Shown here: positions 22,111 to 32,243 of the stretch, in pieces
How positions within the stretch are numbered: position 1 is the stretch's first letter
How the letters are laid out: every line of letters starts with the position of its first letter
Assembly (NCBI RefSeq): GCF_010183535.1
Contig: NC_071328.1
Span: 2,294,001 to 2,358,000, forward strand
DNA: 64,000 nucleotides
Direction: 5' to 3'
Source: Caenorhabditis remanei
Lineage: Eukaryota > Nematoda > Chromadorea > Rhabditida > Rhabditidae
Position numbers and translations under genes: made by a program
The notes under the pieces: model-generated
Database searches by the model: none
What the model saw: the letters and a program-made list of their open reading frames with translations, nothing else
Told to the model about the DNA's origin: nothing

Positions 22111-22311
22111 CATAGTTGTCAAGGCCCGGCAAGGCCCGAAGGCTCGGGTCAGGCCATTAGAAAATTTTCAAGGCCCGGCTTCAAAAAAGAACCAATTTTT
22201 TCAATTTTTCATCAAAAATGTGACCATTTTTGACTAGTTTTCAGAATTTCTTCTAATTCTGAATGATAGTCGAAAATTTGACGCCAATTTGCCCGGGTCT
22301 TGACAACTATG
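22111..22311. repeat. GGCCCGG-ended TIR element, copy 1
   Basis: The ends are CATAGTTGTCAAGGCCCGG and CCCGGGTCTTGACAACTATG. The inside includes AGGCCCGGCTTCAAAAAAG and TCTGAATGATAGTCGAAAAT. The second copy is at 60098-60321. Confidence 0.78.
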
Positions 22312-22460
22312 AGTTTTTCGAACATTTTTCGAAAAAATTTCTTCGCACAGCCCTGATTATGAGAAATCAGAGACAAACAACTGGACATTTTTGAAATGTA
22401 TAATATTTATTAATCAAATAATTCGGAATCAATAAACTTCAAATTAAAATATGTATCTCT

Positions 22461-25159
22461 TCATGAATTTCTCTCCGCATACTTCTCTCTCAAAGATTTC
22501 TTATCCTTTGGTCGATTATGTCTTGGTGTAGTGTTGGGTGTGTTGGTAGGTGTTGGAGGTGGATCTTTGTGCCACAAAGGGGACTGATTCTCGGATTCAT
22601 CGGGTTTTGGGCGTTTGGCAGGTGGTGAGCTGTCGGAGAAAGACGAACCTGAAAATTCAAACATTTGAGGTGTACCACTCTTATTTTGAGTCTTATTTTG
22701 AATCATTGGATGAGCCAGGAGCTCTTTAGCAGTCGGGCGGCTCTCAGGATCCCGATGGATCATCAGACCAATAAGACCCTGAAGATCTTTTGAGTACCCC
22801 CTGAAGAATTTCTCGGGTACCTCATTATTCAGAATACTCTGACGGCTCTCCCCTCCAGATGGCATCTGAATACATGTGACTATCTCTAGAAGGGACATTC
22901 CTGCACTGAAGACATCCGCCGCCTTACTTGGTGTCATGTCTCCAAGGACTTCTGGAGCGAGGTAACGGGCGTCACCCTCGTCGCCAGCAGAGAATCCGTC
23001 GGGAGATATGACGGTAAGGTGACCGAAATCCCCGAGTTTCCAAATGCCATCAACTCCAAGAAGAATGTTTTCTGGCTTCAAATCGTTATGCAAAAAGCCA
23101 GAATCATGTAAATGACTCAACGCTTTCAGAATATCCGATAGAATACTCCAGATCTCTTCTTCCTGGAGCCCATCCTTCGAGTGGCTCAGCAGATCCCTCT
23201 GACAGATTTCTGTCTGCAGGTACACCGCCTCCCCATCAACCCATCCCCTTATAAATTTTAGAATATTAGGGTGAGCTGGTACCCCCATAAATCCACGGAC
23301 CTCTGATAGAAATTTACGGTCCTGTGGTTTAAATTTTAAGTTTTTTTTAATCGCATATTTTGTATTGTCCCCCTTATAAACCCCTCCAAAAACTTCACCG
23401 TAAGATCCTTTGCCTAGTGGTTCGAGTGGCTGCTGGAACATCTGAACGTGGGCGGAGTCGTCTGTGTTGGCAGTGTAGAATGCGTCCTGGAGGGGGATGA
23501 GATCTGGAAATGAGGAAGATTTGAAAATCTAAAAATTTGAAATCTAAAATTGACAAACTTTGAATGTGCCCCCTGACGCCAGATAAAACCCAACTTTTTC
23601 GAATTTACATTGTTCTTGTAGATCAAACCTAGATCTCCATTTTTGTAGTTGACAACTTTTTGATAACTATTCACGCTTTCGAGATATGCGTCTTCAAAGT
23701 TAAGCACCTGAAGAGCAGCTCGAGGGAGAGAGGGAGGGAGACGCTGAGAAGCGAGACATCCTCCTCGTTTCGCATGCTCTCTCGCCTCCCAACATTTAAA
23801 GACGCATATCTCGAAAGCGTGAAGAGTTATCAAAAAGTTTTCAACAAATAAAATGCGCAGAATTTTCAGGGCTACAATTTTGTAATAAAATATTTTTAAA
23901 TGTCAAAATTGGTTAACAAGATAATTGCGGTGAAAGTTGAGATACAGCGTCTTTTCTTTGACTCTATGTATCTCCTGATATTTGAAAGGTACTAAAAAGT
24001 TGTCTACTAATAAAATGTGTTAAATTTTAAGCTCCACATTGTTTTGTTGCTAACTTTTTAATATCTCCCAACCCTAAAAAGTTATAGCCCCTCAAAGATT
24101 TAGGGCGCCGAAAAAGACGCAGGCACAAAGGCACTCTCGTTTTTCTGAGTCTCTCAGGATGGAGATATTGATTTGAAAGGTTGTCAACATTATCAAAAAC
24201 TGAAAAATATATAACTTTTAGAAAAATGAGAGAGCGCAGACAGTTAGACACTCTGACTTCTCTGCGCCCTCTCCTACCTCTCAGATTTTATTGGCTAATC
24301 TTTAAAGGCGCATACCTCGAAAGCGTGAAAAGCTATCAAAAAACTGTCAACTGCAAAAATGAAGCCCTGCGGTTGATTTACAAAACTAATTAAAAATTGA
24401 GGTCCTATTAGTGACCACGTGACTTATGCTCAAAGTTGCTCTTTTTCACCATATTCCAGAATTTTCCAAAATGTTTCATTGTAGACATTCATTATTGTTT
24501 ACATTCAAAAAAACAGTACTCGGAATTTGCGTTTTTCTTAAATTTTAGGCTTCCCCCTCAAAACCGAACAGCGCGCACTTTTCGCCCTACCCAACTACAA
24601 GAACCTGTGGGTCTGAAAGAATTTTGACTTTGGCTTTGAGGGCGGAGCTTAAAATTTGAAAGATTAACTAAAACTTGTATGGCCGTAAAGACCGAGTATC
24701 ACCTATGGATGCTGTAAACGCGCTCTACTGATGAACGCCACTATTAGTGTTACGGTAGCGTCCAGTTCTAAATTTTACGATTTTCACTAAATTTTTGGTA
24801 CCTTTTGTAAAAACTACACTACCCCCCCCCCCCAATAACTAACCATATTCTCTTATCAACTGTGGCGACGCCTTTTCCTTCTTATCCACCGTAGTCCTCT
24901 GACCGAAGACACTTCTCCTTGGCGCCATCTGCCTCTTGACTGGCGGTGGTTGCTTCCGGACTCTCGGTGATCCAACTCGATCCGAAAACTCTTTCTTGGT
25001 CTCCAGTGTGCATTCCAAGTCCTCTTCTGATCTTTGATCCTTCTGAGTCTCCACTTCCTTCTTCCCCCTTTTCAACACAAAATACCCAAGAGTTTTGGAA
25101 AACTTCCAGGTGATTTGGGTAGGTTGATGAACGGTGGTTTCGGTGGAGAGGGGAGCCAT
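22461..25159 (-). CDS. K2: Wee1/Myt1-like protein kinase
   Basis: Two coding exons, 24844-25159 and 22461-23503, give 452 codons. The phase-1 intron is at the same place as in K1 and K3. The kinase domain includes GKGSYG (glycine loop), YAIKKN (lysine), LQTEICQRDL (hinge), HNDLKPEN (catalytic loop), DFGHL, then GDEGDARYLAPEV and MIHRDPESRPTAKELLAHP, close to Myt1/Wee1 kinases. All key catalytic residues are present. The C-terminus is Ser/Pro/Thr-rich with several TP and SP sites. The N-terminal exon has drifted so far from K1/K3 that only QPTQITWKF-type residues align. The 1.34-kb intron holds two FB1 copies and a C tract near the donor. The donor GTTAGT is acceptable. AATAAA is at about 22406-22411 (minus). 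Confidence 0.82.
23615..23858. repeat. FB1 foldback repeat, copy 9 (intron 1 of K2)
   Basis: Arms TAGTTGACAACTTTTTGATAAC and AGTTATCAAAAAGTTTTCAAC; hinge GACGCTGAGAAGCGAGACATC. Confidence 0.85.
24000..24390. repeat. FB1-related foldback, copy 10 (diverged, intron 1 of K2)
   Basis: It contains TTGTCTACTAATAAAATG, TTGTTGCTAACTTTTTAATATC and a right arm AGCTATCAAAAAACTGTCAACTG. Two hinge-like blocks (TTTTTCTGAGTCTCTC and ACTTCTCTGCGCCCTCTCC) suggest two overlapping or nested copies. Confidence 0.65.
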
Positions 25160-25254
25160 TTGGAGTGGATGAGAGGAGTCTGAAAAACGTAATGAATAAG
25201 TTTGTAATAAAAGATAGTAGATAACGTTAGAAAATTTTAAAGTACGAATCAGTC

Positions 25255-25655
25255 GTTTTCAATTGAAAATGGCCGACTTTAAAAAGGTGTTACGGTATCT
25301 CTCATGGTACCAACAAGAAAGTTTTTAATGGATCATACAGATCAAAAGTAGTACTCCATTTTTGTAGTTGACAACTTTTTTGTACGGACACTCCCTAACG
25401 AGTTATAGTCATTTCAAGGGGACAGCTCAAAAATAGTCAATTTGTGAGAGAAATTACTTTCTCAATATGTAACTTGCTAGGGAACGCCCGTACATAAAAG
25501 TTGTCAACTACAAAAATGAAGCACTACTTTTGAACTGTATGATTCATTAAAAATTTTCTTGGTGGCACAGTCAGTAACACCATGACACACTCTCGGAGTT
25601 GGATATTTTCAACTGAAAGAGTGTAGTACACTGTATCATGCAAAACGTAAGACTG
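25255..25655. repeat. CAGTACCGCTCAAAAG-family MITE, degenerate copy
   Basis: The inner part matches the 52672 and 58971 copies: GTAGTTGACAACTTTTTTGTACGGACACTCCCTAA and its complement. The terminal AGTATATTAAGTTTTG sequence is missing or eroded; the right end is GAGTGTAGTACACTGTA. Confidence 0.65.
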
Positions 25656-26214
25656 GTAGCGTAAAACAATAGACCAACGTTAACAAGTAGATAGGGCTGA
25701 CAAGCGTATTAAATAATTTGATTTGAAAAAAAATTCAAAATTCAAAATTCAAAAAATTTCGGTTTTAAGCAAAAAAGTTTAACCAGGGGACCAGACTAGC
25801 GACCTATTAGCACGGCACGTCTCTTACAACCGCGCTCTACCGAAACCGAAGAAAATAGTGTGCGAAATTGAGAGACTCAGAGAAAACGAGGCATTTTTCA
25901 AGGGGATTTCGGTGGAGCGCAGTTGTAATAACTGTGTTTTCATCAATAAATAAATAGTAAGAAATCCTATGCACTTTCCATATTTTAAGCGAAATTTGAA
26001 AATGGAAAATTTGACTTTTTTGCGAAAAGATCAAAAATTTCGATTTTTGTACTGAAACTCGAGCAGAAAAATTTTGGGCCCACATTGGCCCGGGGTAAGT
26101 ATGATTATGACAGGTTGGCATGGAAAACAAGAATCTTCAATAAATGTGTATGAAAAAATAAGCAAACATTTCAAAAAACTTGGATTTGAACCGGAAAATT
26201 CGAATGAGGGAGAC

Positions 26215-26360
26215 TACTGTGAAAAAAATAAAGTTTGGCCAAGGATTTTCAAAAAAAATTTTCGCGCCCAAAACGCTTTAGTTCACAAATGCACTAAAGC
26301 GTTTTGGGCGCGAAATTTTTTTTTGAAAATCCTTGGCCAAACTTTATTTTTTTCACAGTA
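26215..26360. repeat. Near-perfect 68-bp-arm hairpin
   Basis: Arms at 26215-26282 and 26293-26360 are reverse complements with one difference, separated by a 10-nt loop (TCACAAATGC). The ends are TACTGTGAAAAAAATAAAG and its complement, so a TA-flanked MITE is likely. No second copy was seen in the window. Confidence 0.9.
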
Positions 26361-26469
26361 GAACGAAAGACGCAGGACTAGTTGAAGAAGCCTATAAAAG
26401 CAGACTAGACGATGAAACTAGACCGTAAGCCTAGAGCCTAGAACATTAGACTACACCGGGAGACTAGGG

Positions 26470-26960
26470 ACCGACTATAACAGGTACTGGCTTAGAGACC
26501 GTAAGAAAAGGAGAAATGGGTTCCCAAAAAATGAAAGTCTTGGGGTAAAGACACGGAAAGACTATATGAATATATGAAAATGAGAGAAGAAGGAGAACCA
26601 ACCGACGATCTATGACGACCGACTGAAGACGAATGAATGGTTAGGATTGCCTCATGAAGGCGTGAGCAAGTGGGCGGGGCGTAGAATGCACCCGTCTACG
26701 TATAGAGATCATGGTGAAAACCTATACCACCACGTGGACTCTTACTAATCCATGTAGACATATTCAAAAATTTAGATAGCGGAACACACAATGTACCAAG
26801 TATCGAAACATATTCCTCATTGATAGAGGGTACACGATGTGCCAAGTATAAATCGGATGGGTCCCTCTGGGAAGATAGAAGAGTGTATTCCAGATTCTTT
26901 GATAGTGGCGGTGTGTCGGTGAGATCAAAGGGTGCAGTATACTAGGTAGTAGGCTTCGAT
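26470..26960 (+). repeat. Third copy of the arm-end segment
   Basis: The stretch parallels 20,500-21,010 in direct orientation: GGGTAAAGACACGGAAAGACTA, GGTTAGGATTGCCTCATGAAGG, GTGAGCAAGTGGGCGGGGC and GGGAAGATAGAAGAGTGTATTCC. Internal deletions distinguish it. It is inverted relative to 27,575-28,050. Confidence 0.75.
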
Positions 26961-27174
26961 CGGCCCTGGCCAATCAAGAGTTTCAGAAGAACAATTCTCT
27001 GGAAAAAAGCAACAACCGTAGTATAAAACTTTTACGGTAGAGAGCCGCCGTAAATCGAAATTCCGCAACGAGACCCACTCCGCGTCACCGGGCCGAATTT
27101 TGAGCGAGCTGGGTAATAGTGTGGTACAAAATGGAACATAACGGAATAAAATTTTTCAAAATTGTACTGGTTAG

Positions 27175-27405
27175 GTAGATCAAACGTAAATCTTCATTTT
27201 TTCTGTTCACAACTTTTTGATAGCTTTGCAGGTTCTCAAGATATGTTTCTTTAAAGTTTGCGGTGCCAGAAGGATTGAGGCGCGCGTGAAGAGGAGGGCA
27301 TGCTACCTGCAGTCTTCGAAGCCTTGTATCTCAAAAGTGTGAAAAGCTATCAAAAAGTTGTCAACTACAAAAATGAAGATCCAGATTTGATCTACCTTAT
27401 CAACA
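27175..27405. repeat. FB1 foldback repeat, copy 11
   Basis: Arms TTCACAACTTTTTGATAGC and AGCTATCAAAAAGTTGTCAAC. The hinge is shortened (GCGCGTGAAGAGGAGGGCATGC) and lacks the CTCTGCGTCTC block. Confidence 0.78.
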
Positions 27406-28967
27406 GAGATCTTCAAAAACTGACAAAACTCACTTTTTTAAACAAATCTTTTCAGATAAGTGGTTTTTTTTTCGGTTGTGTTCCATTTTGTACCACACTA
27501 TTTGTAACAATTTTGGCTTTTTTCCAGATAGTCATTATAACTTTCACTGAAAACCATAAGTGACCAGGATCAATATCTAGTATACCGTACCCTTTGATCT
27601 CACCGACACACCGCCACTATCCAAAGTACAGTATACTGTCGGTTAGGGATCAAAGAATCTGGAATACACTCCTCAATCCTCCCAGAGGGACTCATTGGGT
27701 ACTTGGTACATCGTGTGCCCTCTGTCAATGTGGTCTTCTGAATATGTCCACGTGGATACTTGGCACATCATGTGTCTGGATTTTTGATCATGTGTCCACG
27801 TGGTGGAATCAGAATTTCCACGTCTTCAGCTTCCCAATCTACCAATTTTCAATATTGACTCTCCCGCACTGCCCAACCTCATTCCCGTTTTCCCATGGGA
27901 TCGCTACGTGGACAGGTGTATTCTTGGCCCCGCCCACTTGCTCACGCCTTCATGAGGCAATCCTAACCATTCATTCGTCTTCAGTCGGTACTCCTTCTCT
28001 CATTTTGATATTCATATAGTCTCTTCCTTGTCTTTACCCAAGACCCGACACTATTTCACATTTTTCCCTTTCTTACGGTATCTAAGCCAGTAGTCTCCTG
28101 AAGCCATCCCCGTATCTCCCTGTTCAATTCTGGCAATGTCCCCCATAACTACCGTATACCTCTTCCTTTGATCTCCCCGACCCCAATAACTAGTTTAGGG
28201 TGTATACTTTTAGTCGGTTGCTCAGATATCACAATTTTAGTATCTTCCTGGATACGGTATTCTTATCCATTTAAAGTTGTTTAGTCCTTTTTTTGATGAG
28301 TGTGATAGCGTCCTGAATAGGGGAATTTCAAAATTTTGAGTCTCAAAAAATTGAAGTTTTCACTTAAGTTACCAAAAAACGCAAAAAACTTTATCTTCCT
28401 ATTATTCCGTGAAAAACTAGAAATTTCTGCTTTTTGAAACTTTAAATTGAAAGGCTTTGGCCAATTTTTTGTAGTTCAGCTTTTTTAACGCAAAAAGTTT
28501 TTCTGTACTTTTTCCGCCAAAATCAAAAATTCCTCATTTTTTCTTGTCTTTCAAACTAAATACGTCTAATTTGGTTCAATTTTTGAGAGTATTTTTTTTG
28601 AAAACCTCAATTGCCGTTACTAGCACATTTAGGATTTTACAACTGCACTCCCCTAAAACCCTCAAAAAAAGTTTTTCTTGAGACTCTCCCCCATCGATAA
28701 GTTTCGGTAGAGCGCGGTTGCAAACTTTGAAATTTCCAATTTTCCCTTGAATTCAGTTTCCAATCAATTCTAAAGTCCTTTTTTCGTGGTGCACATGAAA
28801 AACGTTAAGTTTTTTTTACTTTAAAATTTTCCAAAAACAGGACTTGTGGAATTCTGGTGCATTTCTATACACTTTTCTCTTCCAATCTTTGCTTATTCTT
28901 ATAATTATTTCTCTTATTTTTGACACTGTTGCTCATCGTAATTATATTTCAGCTCTTCATCCCCGGA

Positions 28968-31241
28968 ATGTCCCAGCCCTCCACGCCAACCAAGCAGAAA
29001 ATCTGGATTTTCTGTCGAGTTCGAGATTGTTATGTTTTGGAACGGGCGGTCCGTACGGAGAGCAATGAACTGGACCCCAATGGAATGGATTCAGATGAAG
29101 AAGTGGAATCGAGCAGACTGGAGACGAAGGCGGAAGTCATGGAGAGATTAGGAGGAGAATCGAGAGCACCGCCACCTGCTCCGATGAAGAAGAAGGCGGC
29201 GAGTCGATTGTCGTTGAGGGAAAGAGAAGAGCAGAAGAGAAGGTCGGCAGAGAAGAAGAAGGAAGAGGAGGAGCCACAAGGGGCACTTGTTTACGAGATG
29301 GGAGGTAAGTGTGAGTCGCTACGCAGCGAAAGTTTTCCGCTTAGACACTGCTAAGTTATAGACTGAGTATCCACTAGTTGAGTCGCTACGCCGGAATAAT
29401 CTGATGCCGCTAAGCGCGAAAAACTTTTAAAAATCGCAAAATTTTTTAAAATCGCAAAAAGACTTTAAAATCACAAAATCCGTTAAAATTGCAAAAAAAA
29501 ATTTAAAATTGCGGAAAAAAACTTTAAAAATAGCAAAAATCCCTAAAATTCGCAAAAAAAAACCTTTAAATCCCAAAAACCTTTAAAATTAGCAAAAAAA
29601 AAACCTTTAAAATCGCAAAAAAAAACCATTAAACTTGCAAAAAACTGTTAAAATCGCGGAAAAAAAACTTTAAAATCCCAAAAACCTTTAAAATTGCAAA
29701 AAACCTTTAAAATCCCATATAATCTTTAAAATTGCAAGAAAAAACTTTTAAAATCGCAAAAAACCTTAAAAGGCAAAAAAAAACGTTAAATAAGTCGCTA
29801 CGCAGCAAAATGTTAGTACGTCGCTATCTTAGTCTTGTTAGAGCGCACTTGCTTACTTATGGGATTTTTGAAAAACTTACTGTCTTACGTGATACACAGT
29901 GAGTGGTCTAAACGATTCTCCATGATTTCGCTAGAGCCTTGAAATATTAAAACTAGTTGAGTCGCTACGCAGTGTCCACTTTGACGTAAGACCCTTACTA
30001 CCACTTTTTAATGAAATTCGAGTCGCTACGCAGCGAAATTTTAGTACTTCTCTACTAAGATCACATTTCCTGACTTTTACTGCCTAAACCGATGTTTAGC
30101 GCTTTAAGGAAATTCTTTGAGTCGCTACGCAGAAAAAATTATCGATTTTTTGTTTGCAGGACTACTGTCCCCACTCACCGACGAACACTACGATGCACAG
30201 GACCCGAGGAGTGCGATGGAGCAACTTTTCACCGACGTCGAACCGATAGGAAAAGGAAATTTCGGTGAAGTTTATAGGGGAAAATATAAGGGGGATAAGG
30301 GGAAATGGTATGCGATCAAAAAATCTCTAACAACCGATTCGGGTAAGGCGGTGAAAGAGGTGAAAGGTTTCCAGCAGATCCCTCCAAATAAATATATCAC
30401 GGAGTACGTGTCCGGGTGGTTGGATAGAGGTCTCGTCTATATTCAGACCGAGTTGTGTGAGATGTCATTGCTGGCATACTGTAGAAACGGTCTGGAAGAA
30501 GACGAGATCTGGAAAGTCTTAGTACAAGTAGTACTGGGGCTCCGGCATCTCCATACCTCCGGATTCTGCCATAATGACCTAAAACCAGATAATATATTGG
30601 TAAAGGATACGGTAATTAAGATTGCAGATTTCGGTTTGGTCAGCCGAGTGAATGAGGAGTGGTGTGCCGGAGATGAGGGGGATTCTAGGTATCTTGCACC
30701 GGAGGTATTTTCTCAGAAAGTGTTCACAACTGCAGGAGATGTCTTTGCTGCTGGAATGAGTCTGTTGGAGATCACAACAGGACTCCATATGCCTCCACAG
30801 GGCGACGTGAGAAATATTCTGATTGGTGGTCGCACGCCATCCAGATTCTTCCATGGGCGGTCTATAGACTTACGGGAAATTATTGAGTCAATGATTCGGA
30901 GGAATCCAGAGGCTCGTCCATCTGCCTGGGAGCTCTTGGAGCATCCAATAGTGAAAAGTTATAAGGATTCAAAAGATGAAGTTTCAGGTGAGCATCCATG
31001 GACACCAGCGACATCTACTTTATCTGAAAATTATCGTCTACGTCGGAAGAAATCCAGAATGCCGCCACCACCATCTGCAGACGAGACGCCGAAAAGAAGG
31101 GTTAAAGTACGCCAGGAGGAAGATAAGGAAAATGAGGATCGACTCTTCATGGCTCGTGTGCGGGCCAAAAATGGACTTTTTGCCGAAGAAGAACATTGCG
31201 AGTCAGAGGAGGACAAATATTTTATCGCAGATATTGTTTAA
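28968..31241 (+). CDS. K3: Wee1/Myt1-like protein kinase
   Basis: Two coding exons, 28968-29304 and 30160-31241, give 472 codons with a phase-1 intron. The kinase domain is almost identical to K1 (GKGNFGEVYRGKYKGDKGKW, HNDLKPDN, DFGLVSR, GDEGDSRYLAPEVF). It is likely an inhibitory CDK kinase of the Wee1/Myt1 group acting in cell-cycle control; this is inferred from family. The C-terminus diverges from K1 after KVRQEE and adds about 35 residues, ending FIADIV. It has no membrane segment. TTATATTTCAG about 18 bases before the ATG may be a trans-splice acceptor. Intron 1 is 855 bp and contains an A-rich tandem array and several GAGTCGCTACGCAG motifs. AATAAA lies near 31351. Confidence 0.87.
29409..29790. 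repeat. AT-rich tandem repeat in intron 1 of K3
   Basis: Units of about 20-23 nt (AAACTTTAAAATCGCAAAA variants) are repeated about 17 times. This is nearly twice as many as in the mirror-image array of K1, so the array changed length after the duplication. Confidence 0.75.
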
Positions 31242-31494
31242 GTTTAAATTTTTAATTGCATCGGATTTTGTATGAGATAGATAGTTTAATATGAAAACCA
31301 TGGTATTTTTTCGAATTAAAGTTTTAATTGCATTAATTGCCCAACAACAGAGAGAATAAATATTATATAAACTTCAAAATGTGTTTTTTGCTCTTTTTTC
31401 TTATATTTCAGGTCTTCTAAATGATGAAAATTACTCTACTTTTGACAGCACCTCTTGCAACCAGATAATAGTCAAATTGATTTAAATTATTATG

Positions 31495-31622
31495 GTTATA
31501 TGGATAAAACATAGAACTTCAGTTTTGCAGTTGACAATTTTTTGATAGCTATTCATGCTTTTGAGATACGCGTCTTTAAAGATTGAGGTGCGAGAGAGCG
31601 TGAGACGCAGAGAAGCGAGACA
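31495..31622. repeat. FB1 foldback repeat, half copy (12)
   Basis: The left arm (TTGCAGTTGACAATTTTTTG, GAGATACGCGTCTTTAAAG) runs into GACGCAGAGAAGCGAGAC and stops there. The right arm is missing. Confidence 0.75.
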
Positions 31623-31824
31623 AAAACAAAAAATCTTGAAAACCCAAAAAATCGATAAGGAAAAACGTTCAGTCTAGCAGAAAAACCTTTTTTCTTAAAT
31701 TTTCCTAAGCGGAGACCAATTTTTTTTCTGAATTTTGAAGAAGTTACGTGAAAAGTAATCAATTTTGAATGTCTATATCGAAATAGTGTGTCGACGGATT
31801 GTTTTGAATTTATACTTGTTTTAT

Positions 31825-32090
31825 AGATCAAACCAAGATCTTCATTTTTGCAGTTGACAACTTTTTGAGAGCTCCGCGCAATTTTGAGATATGAACGCTT
31901 TAAGATTGAAAAACGAGAGAGCGTGCCAAACGAGGAGGGTGTCTCGCTTCTCTGCGTCTCTCTTCCCACAGCTGCGCCTCTCGACTGGGGAACCGCCTAT
32001 CTTTGAAGGCGCATATCTCAAAAGTGGGCGGAGCTACCAAAAAGTTGTCAACTACAATAATGTAGTCCTAGAGTTGATCTACACAGCCAA
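31825..32090. repeat. FB1 foldback repeat, copy 13
   Basis: Arms TTGCAGTTGACAACTTTTTG and ACCAAAAAGTTGTCAACTAC; hinge CTCGCTTCTCTGCGTCTC followed by an extra GCTGCGCCTCTCGACTGGGG segment. Confidence 0.82.
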
Positions 32091-32243
32091 TAAAAATTTG
32101 TTACAATTCAACTTAACAAGGGCGTTGTGACACGCTTTAAAAACTGTCTATTTTTTATTTCTTTTCACCGTGACCCTTAAGTTATTTTCCTACAATTTTT
32201 CTTTAGTCTTCTGATTTTTTTTTCATTTATTTCCTTTTCAAAA

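Larger units (their letters stand above)
19345..22460. other. Spacer between K1 start and K2 stop
   Basis: No gene is supported. It contains the rest of the left arm of the kinase inverted duplication (to about 21,050), including a GGAATCCGG-rich element (20113-20445) and the segment repeated at 26,470-26,960 and 27,575-28,270. It also holds an FB1 half copy (21578-21672) and a GGCCCGG-ended element (22111-22311). The remainder is AT-rich. Confidence 0.55.
25160..28967. other. Spacer between K2 and K3 start codons
   Basis: K2 and K3 are divergently transcribed across 3.8 kb. The spacer holds a degenerate TIR element (25255-25655), a near-perfect 146-bp hairpin (26215-26360), a third copy of the arm segment (about 26,470-26,960), an FB1 foldback (27175-27405) and the upstream part of the right inverted arm. 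No coding sequence is supported. Confidence 0.55.
27550..31450 (+). repeat. Right arm of ~3.9-kb kinase inverted duplication
   Basis: This is the mirror image of about 17,200-21,050. It contains the arm segment (27,575-28,270), AT-rich sequence and the whole K3 gene including 3' flank (TGCCCAACAACAGAGAGAATAAATATTATATAA versus its complement near 17,285-17,315). The boundary is approximate. Confidence 0.8.
31242..32243. other. Intergenic between K3 and the DUF229 gene
   Basis: It holds the K3 polyadenylation signal (about 31351), an FB1 half copy (31495-31622), a full copy (31825-32090) and AT-rich sequence. No gene is supported. TTTTTTTTCATTTATTTCC precedes the next ATG. Confidence 0.5.

Noticed and set aside
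27594..28019. 141-codon open frame in the right inverted arm
   Set aside because: Its mirror copy near 20.6-21.0 kb is broken by stops and frame shifts, and no domain is visible; it is a by-product of the repeated arm segment.
17378..31241. NEK or other Ser/Thr kinase family for K1-K3
   Set aside because: The GDEGDxRYLAPEV activation segment, QTELC hinge and MIHRDPESRP-type C-lobe fit Wee1/Myt1 better than NEK.
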